A model generated the notes under the pieces. It worked only from the letters and a program-made list of their open reading frames with translations. It was not told where the DNA came from and ran no database searches. Source: Hemileia vastatrix (taxonomy: Eukaryota > Basidiomycota > Pucciniomycetes > Pucciniales > Zaghouaniaceae). Taken from it: a stretch of DNA of 64,000 nucleotides. The stretch spans positions 5,357,501-5,421,500 of the forward strand of contig JASXTE010000001.1 in NCBI GenBank assembly GCA_030280995.1, read 5' to 3'. Both the position numbers and the translations under genes were made by a program. The number at the start of each line of letters is the position of its first letter. The first letter of the stretch is position 1. Positions 20,681-32,095 of this stretch are shown here, one piece after another.

Positions 20681-21309
20681 TTTTTTGTTGATTATCATTA
20701 ATTATCTTGAATTTTTTTCTTCTATTCTTGAGTCTTCTTCTGAGCTACAAAAATAGCCAGGGGATTTTCAAATACACACAGGTGTGACCAAGGTAATGTT
20801 TTTAAAAGGTGTAGAAGAAACCCTAGTGGTGCACAATTGGGAGGATTTACTATTAGACCCAAATCTCACCATTCCAAAGCTTTTCCTCATATCTTTCAGT
20901 AAAGATATGTAACCAATCTTCTTTTTTGAACTTGAATATAAAATAATTTAAAATCTTGAGAGAGAACAGAGACTTGATAAAAAACTTGAATAATACTTGC
21001 AGAGAGGAGAAACATTTAAAAGAGAAAGTTGAAAATTCACTTGGCATATCTCCAAGGGAGCTAACCTACTACAACCTGGGATTTCCTCATCTTGGGGAGA
21101 GGTTGTAGCACTAGGGTGATCAGCCCTCATTACTCTAAAAAAGAAAGACTCCTACTAGAGCCTGAGCCACACTCCAAAAAACCAGAGGCAGCACCATTTT
21201 CTCTTCTTTTCCTGCAACAATCCATACACTGGCACATTTATGACGAGCCAGGTCTGGTCTCCCAACCATCCTCTCCTGGGGATGATAACCTCATTTGAAG
21301 CCTTCTTTA

Positions 21310-21960
21310 ATATTCATTAGTCAACTCTAAACTTATTCCCACATCAAACTGATAACCAATTCTTGTTTGAAAATTCATCAAGAATGGTCCACCCAACACT
21401 GCTTTCACTTCCCCCTTGGCAATATAAAAATTAACCTTTGCAGAGGATTCACCAACATCTAATTTGACAAATTCAGATGTTTCTACCAATTCAGTGACAT
21501 GGCCACTAATCCCTATTAAATTTCAACCAATACCAGTCTTGATGGGGAGGCCCAAATGTGTGGCCTCACACAAAGAAATCAGGTTAATCTGAGAACCTGA
21601 ATCCACTAATGCCTTATCCTCCCTACCATTCAGTGTGACGTTGACATAACTCAGAGGGGCAGAAAAATGAGGTTCCAACCCCTCACCAAACCTTTAAGCT
21701 GAATAACATATGTATTCTGCCTCCCAAGAAGAAACCCTTCTCCTGTTCAAAAACTTCTTTTTTTTATCAGCCAACTCAGGACTGATAGCATACATCTCTC
21801 CATAAGTAAGGGAAACCTGACCCTGATTTATCCTATGCAACACAGAGTCCATAACATTAACTTGACCAGAAACAACTGGCCTCTCAAAGTGAGCCCTTGG
21901 CTTCACCACCTTGGTCCTAAATTATTCTTGAGGACTAAAACCACCAACAAATTTACCTTC
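21310..21960 (-). pseudogene. Gypsy-1 retropepsin-like protease
   Basis: After a linker (21909-21694) the minus strand reads LSYVNVTLNGREDKALVDSG and then SQINLISL, with the DSG active-site triad of retroviral-type aspartic proteases near 21615. Further down are ISGHVTELVETSEFVKLDVG and GGPFLMNFQTRIGY, the second conserved block. One in-frame stop follows IKTGIG. It would cleave the polyprotein as a dimer. The upstream frame joins the gag C-terminal region. Confidence 0.8.
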
Positions 21961-22035
21961 AACAGGAATCAAACCAGATCACTCACCAGACCCTGTAACT
22001 CCAGCAGGATTTGGAAATGAGATCAAAGGGACATC

Positions 22036-23535
22036 CTACTCAGAGTCAGAATAAACATCCATAAGAATTGGCTCACCATTCATGCCCAATGCTCCAAAAC
22101 TAGAGGGGCCCATATCAGCCATACCCTTCTGCATTTTATACAGCTCCTCTTTGCTGCACTTTTTCCTAGCTGCACTAATCTTAGGATCCACCTTTGAAGC
22201 CTTAGGCTTTGGTTGGGCCTGAGAACTGCTGTTAGGCCTTCCCACCTTTCCTGCTTCCATATCATACACACCAGCCAAGCATTCCCCTCTCGACTTTCCA
22301 CCACATAAATACAACTCCAAACCACCAAAAGAAGATGTGAATAAAACTCTATTAGCCTACTTACCTTTGCACCTTCCATTATCTCCAACTTTATTGGAAG
22401 AAGAAGCCTCATTAGGCAAATATTCAAACCTTGGCCTCCTTGAGTTGACATTATTTCTCCTCCTCACCAAGTCCACTTGAGCCTGACCATTATTAGGCTT
22501 AACAAAAGAACCATCAGGAAACTTGAAAATTTTCCCATCAAATTACACATTCCCTTCAGGCACATCTCTATTCAGTGCTAAAAAATTATTGGACTTGTGT
22601 CCCTTCCTGCTAATGTAAGAGCAGACCCAAGGACCACTTCTACCAGCCCTCCTTACAAAATCCCTAGGCTGAGAAGGAGCCTTATTTTCCTTCTGAGCCT
22701 CCTGAAAAAAAATATGTAGCTTTTTTTTAAGATCAGCCGACTGCTCCACTACTGGATCAACCTTTTTAGGCTTCTCAAGAGCCTTTGCCTTTTTCACACT
22801 CTCCTTCTTCCTCCTTGAATCCTCCACATCTTCAGAAAAGGCATCACTGACCTTGTTAACATACTTGGTTCTAGCTTCTTGGTAATAATCCAGTGCCAAT
22901 AGTGTGAGGTGGTCCTACACAAACTCCTTCACCAAAGATAGAGAAGGTAACTTCTGGTTTCAATTGGGAAGAGCCTTCATTTTATCCTTCCTTGCCAACT
23001 CCTTTAACATATCAATTCTGACCTCTCTTTCCAGAGCAAACCAGAAAATATCCCTTTCAGAATCAGTAACTTCCATCTCCTTCATATCTACCAAGTAATC
23101 CACCACTGTCTCTAACTGAGCCACAAACTAACTATAGGAGTGAAGATTATCCACCCCACCATAAGATTTCCATTCACTTGAAATCATATTAAGATCCACC
23201 ATAGAGTACCTGGATCCCCATCTTTCCATCATCTGAAGACACAAATTTTTCCAATCCTTTCTCCTATATCCCTCCATAGCAGCAACCACCTTCACCAAAG
23301 CCCTTTCACCAATGTAGAAGATGACTTGCTTCACCATGTCCAAGTGAGAAGCACCATCCACATTCACAGTAGCTTCAAACAGCTTTAGAAAAAACTTCAC
23401 ATCCTCCCCCATATTCATAGGCCCCTTCCAGGACTTAATCTTGACAGAGGGCCTAACAGAAACATGAGGATTAAAATCCTAAGAAGCACCAGCAGTGCCA
23501 CTACCAACACTAGAGAAAGAGGGTCCAGAAGCCAT
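22036..23535 (-). pseudogene. Gypsy-1 gag
   Basis: The probable ATG at 23535-23533 begins MASGPSFSSVG and meets a TAG after about 19 residues. The capsid-like region MNMGEDVKFFLKLFEAT to MERWGSRYSMVDLNM lies at 23418-23128. A basic, Lys-rich region follows at 22899-22543 ending in a broken zinc knuckle (WVCSYISRKGHKSNNF, lacking the second and last Cys). A further Lys/Ser-rich piece lies at 22320-22036. It forms the particle shell in intact elements. The start is about 110 bp inside the 5' LTR. Confidence 0.8.
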
Positions 23536-23642
23536 GGTCTAATAGAATCAAGAAACCAAATTTCTAACCAAATAAGAGAGTCTAACAGTAACAGAAAATC
23601 CAACAAGCTAATAAATTCTCACCCCATTTTGGATGCCAGACA

Positions 23643-24659
23643 TGTAAACATTCATATAGTACTAGCTATAGGCCTTGACCAAAGGAGTTGGAGAAAAACT
23701 AGAGAGTAAATACCCTGACCCTTTGAGAAATACCAGGTGAGATTGATTTGCTACAGAAAATTGGAGACTTTTAAAATACCCCTTCCAAAACGCTTCTTGA
23801 ATGCTTAAAAAGTCAAGAAAGCAGCCTAGATGACTACAAACCAAAGAAAACCTGAGATACAGAAAGATCCACACCAGAAAACCAAACACTGTGCACTTGT
23901 TGCACAGAAAACAATAATGATACTTGATACAGGTTGCAAAGCTACACCAGAGAAAAAATTTTACAAAGTAGATTTAAATGAAGAACTCACCTTGCAAAAA
24001 ACACAGCTGATTGTGGCCAAAAAACAGTGAAAACAGAGTAAGAAGCAGTGATCTAGTTACCAGATGGTTGTATGATAATTAGAGTTTACCTAAACTGTCT
24101 TATCCAGTATGTACACACAGACCCCCATCTAAAAATCTATGCTACAGCATCTAATTAGGTGCTTCTTTCAGCCAAATTGCATAAAACCCCACTAGAAGCG
24201 CTTCCCAGCATGCTACAGCCTGGCCCCCTGAAGTCAGAAAACCACTAAAAACAACTAAAAAACCATAAAAAACATAAAACACCTTAAACCTTAAAATATA
24301 CTACAAAATCAACAGGACATAAAATGTAGAGAAAACCATGCCTATCTAATAGTACTAATCACTTAACCTTAAGATATAAGTTTAGCCCATAAAGCGCAAA
24401 AAAAAAAATCAAACAGATATAGTAATAAATCAAAAGTGACCAAAAGAGCCCTTAAATTTAGAATATAAACATATAATCAAAACATAAAATATAGAGAAAA
24501 ACCTGAACTATCCAATTATAATGGCCTCATCTTTGTAGCTTTAATATTCAGCCCGTAAATCCAGATAAACACTATAAACAGAAATCAATGCCATTTAAGA
24601 CATCACCAAACCATACAAAACTTCACAACAAAGGCCCCAGCCAATTTTGGATGACCACA
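23643..24659 (-). repeat. 5' LTR of Gypsy-1
   Basis: Starts TGTAAACATTCA and ends GGATGACCACA on the plus strand. Compared with the other LTR it lacks the 36-bp GC-rich cassette and shows many substitutions. The putative primer-binding site follows directly at 23640-23620 on the minus strand. Confidence 0.85.
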
Positions 24660-25519
24660 CTGTGGGTTTGGGTACTGGCACAATGCTTTATTTCACATCT
24701 TACCTGGATATTTCTGAGCTCATACTAATTTTATTTAACTTTTGTATCACTACCACTACTCAAAGCGCTGAAGAAAAAATATTAAATTGAACCCTTTTCT
24801 CCTAACACAGGGTGCCATAGGGGGGTTATTCCTGTAAATCTACCTATGGATGGACAAACCCAATTTAATAAATCCCCATGAATCAAGCCATCTTTCTAAG
24901 GCCCACCTTCAATTGTTGCTCTTGGTGCCTTGTCGTCCCTTAAACCTTTACATGGAGTCCCCAACCCCAGTTGATTCCCCTTGTGGTTAAAATGCCTCTG
25001 TAGATGCTCATCATCATCCTAGAAGCATGAGCTCCCTCAAAACAGGCAAGCTTCCCTATACAAAAAGACATTCATTCTGTAACAATAAACAGTACCTGTC
25101 CCTCCCCCCCTTCCACCACCACCACTCAAAAATACAATAGCCTGTCCTACACTGTGTCTTTTACATGTTACTGGACCTAGTTTACACACCCTCTTCCATG
25201 CCATGAGTGCCCTGCTCAGAAAACTTTTGTATCATGAAGTCAGCCAACACCCTCCTACAATTATAAACCCATCATATATGTCCCTAGTGGATGGGCACAG
25301 CACATATTTCCTAGTCCCTATTCTTATTTAATCTTAAAAAAATTGGGATGTATCCTGACCCCTTCTCCACAGTATACTTCCATGGTGAGTGCACGCTGTT
25401 GGTATATAAAAGAAATATTCTTTAATGCTACAGAACTTTCTGAAAACCTGAAAAATAAAAATGAAATAAAAAAAGTGTATAACTTATAATTTTTTTTATT
25501 GTTTTTTTGGGTGGGCAAG
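24660..25519. other. No gene seen
   Basis: Mixed-composition sequence between the Gypsy-1 LTR and repeat A. It has no long frame, no terminal repeat and no match that I can see elsewhere in the window. C-rich runs occur near 25100. Confidence 0.4.
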
Positions 25520-27006
25520 TTTTGGCCTGGATATCCTTAGGACTTATCAAAAAGTACTTATAAGTTATGTTAAGCACATGGACTATACATGGGAGCAATA
25601 AATTAGAGTACACAAATTGTATACATAAGTAAATTTATGATAAAATACTAAATATGCCATTATAACAACTTATATACATGCATATATCCACCTTTAATAA
25701 GTCTTATTTACTTAATATTAAGTTGGAATATGTTAAAGTAATCTTAAGAACTCTAAATATAAGGCTACATAATTTTTAAGTAGACTTAAAGCTGTTGTTT
25801 TCATTATTCTACATGAAAAACAAGAAATGCACTTTAAATCACTTAAAATTTGACTATATGCGCTATAAATTTAATAATATTAAAAATGTGCTTGGACAGA
25901 TCAATTTGTCTTAATTGGGGCTATTGAATTGGCTACTCAAGTGCATAAAAATAACACTTTTCAAATTTGGTGTTTTTTATGCCAGAAATGGCTTCTGGGT
26001 ACTGGCCACATACTGCCTGAATTTTTCACATGTGAATAGCTTCATTTTTAGCAAAGTTAGATTTTTCACACTATAATTACCCCAAATTCTACACCCACTA
26101 AGGGGAAACATGCTAAAATAGGTGACAGGCCCTTATTTAGTGTCCTAGCTTAATTATAAATGCATTGACCCTTATTATATGCACTAATTTCATTAATAAC
26201 CTCAAGCTTGGTGCTTTAATTCACTACCATGCTTAAATTCTCTGAAATTAGTCAAGGATTTACCCGTGAAAGCACCTGCCAAGGACTGCATGTAGTTACC
26301 CCACATCTCATGCCCTTTTTTGGGTTTTTAAGTAGCTTCTCAGTCAATTTTGGTTATTTTTGAATGAGGATTTCACGTAGTATAATGTCATTATTAGCCA
26401 CATCATTTCTACTATTAATACCCCTTAATATGGAGTAATAATTAGCCTTAATTTTCCCTTTTAGTTTTTTTTAAATGTATTACACACATATACTCTCTTT
26501 TTCGCTTATGCTTTATTTTTGATGGATTATTCCTATTACTGCAGGATTTTGGCAGGTGATATCCTTCTAATTATGTTATTGGTCACTCTTTATGTTTTTG
26601 AGCATGTCTACTATTTGGATTGAGGCTTTATTAATCATCTATAGATCTGGTAAATTAAGGGGTTCATTGGGGAAGTTATTGTGTATAAAAGGAGGGGGTT
26701 TTTGGTCTTGTTTTCTGCATTCTTTATCATTAAAATTAAAAAATACAACCAATACAATCACAATACTTATCAATAGTACTTATAAAGTCTTTGAATAGTA
26801 TCTGAACTTATTAAATCTATTTTTCTACCGACTATAAGATTGTAAGCCATATATAATTAGTGAGATTAAAATTACTGAGACTCTTATATTGAGTTATATT
26901 TTAATACTTATTGGATTTGTACTACATTATTCATATACTACCATTAAAATCTTCTAGAAAACTGACTATTCAAGCTAGTTCACATCTTTGTACTTGACCT
27001 CAGCCT
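25520..27006 (+). repeat. 1.48-kb LTR-like repeat, copy A
   Basis: Aligns end to end with copies B and C. It has a start near GCCTGGATATCC, a shared middle with 'gcataaaaataacactttt' and 'tactggcc', and a TATAAAAGGAGG promoter-like box at about 26684 some 320 bp before the end. That is where a U3/R border would be in a plus-strand LTR. The end reads 'gacctcagcctgg'. No coding content. Confidence 0.7.
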
Positions 27007-27007
27007 G

Positions 27008-28027
27008 GAAAAACAGGTGAGTTAGAAAGGAAGTTCAGAATAGCCAATATGCTCCTGAAAAAAAAGACTAACCTTTAAAAAAATTAATTGGAATATACAT
27101 TTTTTTGTGAATCTCCTGGAAAAAAATTACTGGAAAAGCTGAAGAAAAGACTCACCTGAAAAAAGAGTAAATGGATTCTTTTTTATTAATGAGACTCCTA
27201 AAAAAAGGAAAGAAAGTTCTGAAAATATTACTCACATGAAAAAAAATTGGAAGATTATAATTTTTCTGAAAAAAAAAGATGCACCAAAATCAAGACCAAG
27301 GAGAAAAAAAGCAGTGACCAAATAACTCACCTGAAAAAAAGGATTAAGGAATATCCCCTGAAAAAAAATTGAAAGATTAATATTTTAATGAGAACAAAAG
27401 TTTCACAATATTTAATTAGCAACTGGCTGATACTATATTCATTCATTCCCCTTGTTAGGCTAGATTGTATGAAAATATATAAAAAATTAATAAATGAATA
27501 AAACAAACAAAACTCATGGCTCAAAAATTTAAATAACTTTTAAATATTTTGATCTTGATTTTTGAAATTTGAAACTTATTTTAAACAAGTGAGGGATTTC
27601 TTCACTTCTTTCTTTCTTTTTTATTTTTATTTTTCTAAAAAATGCCACACAATATGGGGGCAGACTTGCTAGCAAGTCCACAGCCTTGTACACAAATTCA
27701 CCACAGATTAATCACACATTGAGCTATTGACAAAGGAACCACACAATCAGGGATGAGAACCACTCAGCAGAACAGTTTTAGATGGGTTTTCAAGTAGAGT
27801 TCAGGTTGGGGACTTTCTAAAAATTCCACCCCCTATATTGCATAGTGACACTCTCTTAATAAATAAATTTTGTATTTTTTCTTTTCTTCAAAATTTTAAC
27901 CCAGTTAGAGGGAAACTAAAAATTTTTTGTTTGGTTGTGAACTCAAACTTCATTTTTTTTCTTGCATGTATGTATGTTTTGAATTTAAGTAGGCACATAG
28001 GACTATGTATATACACATAAATGATGC
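27008..28027. repeat. Spacer between repeats A and B with CTGAAAAAA microrepeats
   Basis: From 27040 to 27380 the block CCTGAAAAAAA or close variants recurs about ten times at irregular spacing, often preceded by ACTCA. The rest is AT-rich plus MITE Ma2. If A and B were the two LTRs of one element this would be all of its interior; there is no coding sequence. Confidence 0.5.
27644..27847. mobile_element. MITE Ma2
   Basis: Left end CCACACAATATGGGGG followed by GACTTGCTAGCAAGTC; right end the inverse of CACTATGCAATATAGGGGG. The interior matches Ma1 in reverse ('cactcagcagaacagttttag'). The right copy of the palindrome is mutated (ACTTTCTA). A target duplication is no longer clear. Confidence 0.8.
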
Positions 28028-29500
28028 TGTCAGCCTGGATATTCCAATGACTGAGTAAAATGAGCATATAAATTATTCTAAAAACATGTATTACACATAG
28101 GGACAATAATTGAAGGTATAAAATATGTATAAATAAGTGCAATAAGTCATTTAATAGAATATATGCCATTAGAATACTTTTAATACATGCATAAATCCAC
28201 CTTTTATAGTTATTATGTACTTAATATTGGGTTTTAATATGCTAGGTTAGTATTAAAAACCCTAGAAATAATTTTACATAATTTCTAAGTGGTCTTAAAG
28301 CTGCTTTTTCATTATTATAGTGAAATAATGGATAAATGTGCTTTAAATCACTTGAAGTTGTATATATGTGCTATAAATTTAAAAATATTAAATTCATTCT
28401 TTGAAAGATAAATTTACCTTATTTAGTGCAATTGGCTTGGCTACTTAAATTTCTTAAAATAACACTTCTAAAAATTGATGTTTTTTAATGCTAGAAATGG
28501 CTTATGTGTACTGGCCTTATGCTGCCTGCATTTATCCCTCATGCATAGCTTCATTATTAGCCAAGTTAGTAATTTTACACTAAAATTACCCCACAGTGTA
28601 TTCTTCATATGTGTAAACATGCTGAAATAGGCAAGAGGGGCTTATTTAGTGTCCTAATTTCATTATTAGTTCATTGACCTCATTATATCCACTAATTACA
28701 TGAATAACCTCAATATTGGCGCCCAGAATTCACAAAAATGATTTAAGTTTCATATTTAGCCATGAATCTACCTGTGAAAGAACCTTCCAAAAGTCTTAAT
28801 TCAGTCACCCCACATTTCACATCTTATTTTGGGTTTCTCAATTGTTTCTCAGGCTATATTGGTTATTTTTAAATGGGAATTTCACATATAAAATTTTTGT
28901 AATTAATGTCTTCATTTCTAATTTCTATCATCCTTAATTAGACATTATTTTTAAGTCCTGTTATTCCCTTATTTAGTCTTTTGATATAAGAGTTACACAC
29001 ATATACACTCTTTTTGGATAATTACTTTATTTTGATGGATTACCCATGTTATTCTTGGATTTTAACATGTGATATGATAGTTCTGGGGTGGATTTAAATG
29101 TGGATATTCTAGTATGAGGCTTCATTAGCCATGGAAAGGACTGGAAAGACAAGGGGTAACATTGGGAAATTTATGGGTATAAAAGGAGGAGGGTTTTGGT
29201 TATTTTATTCTACATTCTTTTACATCACCTTATAAATATATAGCCAAACCATTAAAAAAATATTTATTAGTTCTTTGAAAGTATTTTAAATATTTTTTTT
29301 AATTATTATTTCTTTTTTTCTACCAACTGTAGGCTCTATACCATTTATAATAAGTGATATCAGATTACTGAGACCATTATATTGATTTATATTTAAATAC
29401 TTAATTGGATTGGGACAACACTATTCATACGGGACCATTTAAATCTTCTAGATAACTGACTAATCAAGCTATTCACATCTCTGTACTCGAAATCAGCCTG
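28028..29500 (+). repeat. 1.48-kb LTR-like repeat, copy B
   Basis: Same family as A and C, starting TGTCAGCCTGGATATT, with a TATAAAAGGAGG box at about 29178 and ending 'cgaaatcagcctga'. It matches A along its whole length with many substitutions. Confidence 0.7.
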
Positions 29501-32095
29501 AGAGATGCTTTATTAAAGATTAAAATTAAATTAAAAGTGATCCTTAAGTGTACAAAGAGACACATTCAAATGTAAAAAGATGTACATGCATAGTGTGATT
29601 TGACCAGTTAAGAGCTTTGTGAAAGGATGAAACATTTCACTAACATAATCACTTGCTTCACAACCCTCATAAAACATATTCTGGCACTTTTTTTTGCAAA
29701 TCACACAGCTGATAGCTATTAAATTTTAAACTCTGTACTTAACCTACTTGAAAAGTGGAAAATTCTACTTTAACTCCCTCATCATAGAGCCTGAAACCTG
29801 CAGAGAAAATTTACATTCTCAGGTATGTGCCTTAAGAAGTGTTAGAGAAATTTCCACCCGAGTAAAGGCTACAAGGTTATATATACATACTTCTAATAGA
29901 GCTTAAAATAAATTTAAAACTCAAGCATTGCCAACCCTTTTTCCCAACTATTATCATGGAGTGTAAAAATCTTTTGAAAACATAGAAGCCCCTCCTGAAG
30001 TTCAACAATAAGACTTTTAACTCTACTCTATTTTAGTTCTCCATCTACTCTGAAATTTCATTTTGTAGAGTTTTTTTGAAGTTTTGGCTCAAATCCCAAA
30101 TTTTGGGCTGTCAATAAATTTTCAAAAATGCTCATTTTTGTCTCAATATTTTTGGATCTGGCTGTTTTTTTTTCTGTGGCTGGACAAGTATTATGGGGAT
30201 TGAGAAGACATCTGGAGACATATAATTAAAATTTATTGATGGATTTGACAAAAAAAAGTGACCATAGGTAACCCAAACTTATGTTGATATTTGCTAATTC
30301 AAACCTTTTTTTCATGCAGTGTGAATGTGAATGTGAATTTTTTTTTGAAAATTTCAGCCAAAAGAAAATCAAATTAACTAATTAATTGAGTTTGATTAAG
30401 CTGGTGAGGATTATTTAAAATTTAACATCATTTACCAGGAGTGAAAATTATGTTATTTATTTAGACTGTGATAAAATCTTTATCTGAATACACTATGTTG
30501 CAGCTACTTTAAAAAAGCTTGCTGAGTTTTTTCCTTCAATCCACTTCCAAAAACATGAGTTTAAGTTGCTTTTGGAAGAAGTCAAGGGGCAAAACAAGAG
30601 CAAGGTTTTTATAAATAGTTGTATATTATAAACTATAAAAGACAAAAAAAACAAAATTGTTTTGAAAGAGATAGTTTGAAGAAATAGCCCAAGCTAAACT
30701 GATGACTCAGAAAGCTTTTTTAATTTGGTGGAGCCTTATTTCAGAAAATAAAAATTGGATGTAAGTTCATTGTGTAGACCTTGATAGTGGACTAAATATT
30801 TGACATTGACTGAATCAATAAATACTTTTATACATGTGTCTTAGTCTGAAATGCCTTTGATAAAACTAAGTCATAGTGAGGACAAATTGGAGTTTTTACT
30901 GATGTTTTAAGAAAGAATAAGATTGGAAATTTGAGCTATTACACATGTAATTCAAAATAGGATATGTAAAAAGAGCCAACACAAAATCAAGTCAAGGAGA
31001 AAAAGTTTCAAATTACATAAAAGCATGTTGATATGGTGTTGAATCAGTAGCAGTCCATGGCAATGAAAAAGATTCAAGATAATGAAAAAAAGAGGAACAG
31101 ACAAATGAGTGTTAAAAAAAGAAAAAATACAAAGAGTACAGAAATGAAAAAAGCAACAGGTAGACAGAATCAGCTAGGGGGGTCAAATACACAGGAGCTA
31201 TGATTTACTAGAATATACTTGAAGCTTTGAATAAACAAGCAATAAAAACAAAAGTGAGACTGTTTAGTGTACCTTCATGTTTTTGGACTTTTGGCACATA
31301 TATAGAAACTTCTATGAAAAGTAAGCATTAGAAAATTTTGAATTTAATCAGAAAACAATAATGATGAGTATATTACTCTAGAACTTTATTTGAGATTGAG
31401 ACTTTATAAAAATGATGGCTTTAATGGCCAATCAAAAGACACTCCTACAAGTGAATAGCACAATAAATGAGACCAAGTTTCTTACACCATAAGGTGGATG
31501 ATACATTTTGCAGAAATAAATAACTCTGAGATGAGGATATCTAAACAATAATGGTTGAAAAGTGAATAATAGTAGTTTTGTGTGAAAAATTGTTAAACAA
31601 AATAATATATATTAGATTAATCCAAAATTTTGTAGCACTTTCAAAAAAGATTGGTAATGGAAAGACTCACCAAATGTTTCTGGGAGTTAAAGAAAATTTA
31701 TTTAATGATTTCTGGTCCGATTCTTGTCAAACACTAGTCAAATAATTGTTATATGCTGATCAAATGCAGAAAAAGTGCTGAAATATTTCTGTGTGAGCAT
31801 TTTTCACACTCCTAACTTTCATTCAGGTCCCCCCTTACGTTTCCTGGAAATACTTCTATTATAATCCAACTCAAATCTTGTCCAAAAATGTAGAAAATAG
31901 TTTAACCTCCTTCAAGAGGTAAATCTACTGGATCAAATCAAACCAAATCAAACAGCAGTAGAATCATAACCCTTAAAGACACTGGCTAGTTTATCCTCAT
32001 TTTTTAGCTAGACCTTGACACTCCTTTTTCCATAGGATAGAGCTGCTTAATATATCAGTAGCTATTTTCTTTTTCAGATTCACACAATTGGGCTT
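29501..32095. other. No gene seen (2.6 kb)
   Basis: Very AT-rich sequence without a frame longer than about 60 codons and without a recognisable terminal repeat. Its position downstream of the Gypsy-2 integrase (minus strand) makes decayed 3' sequence of that element likely. Confidence 0.4.

Larger units (their letters stand above)
14910..24659 (-). mobile_element. Ty3/Gypsy retrotransposon with both LTRs (Gypsy-1)
   Basis: Two direct repeats of 1.09 and 1.02 kb start TGTA and end ACCACA. Between them, on the minus strand, run gag, protease and RT in that order. A plausible primer-binding site (TGGCATCCAAAATGGGG) lies just inside the right, that is 5', LTR. RNase H and integrase are missing. 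Instead, about 3 kb between the broken RT and the 3' LTR carries plus-strand ORFs and short repeats. No matching target duplication is visible and the two LTRs differ clearly, so the copy is old or recombinant. Confidence 0.9.
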
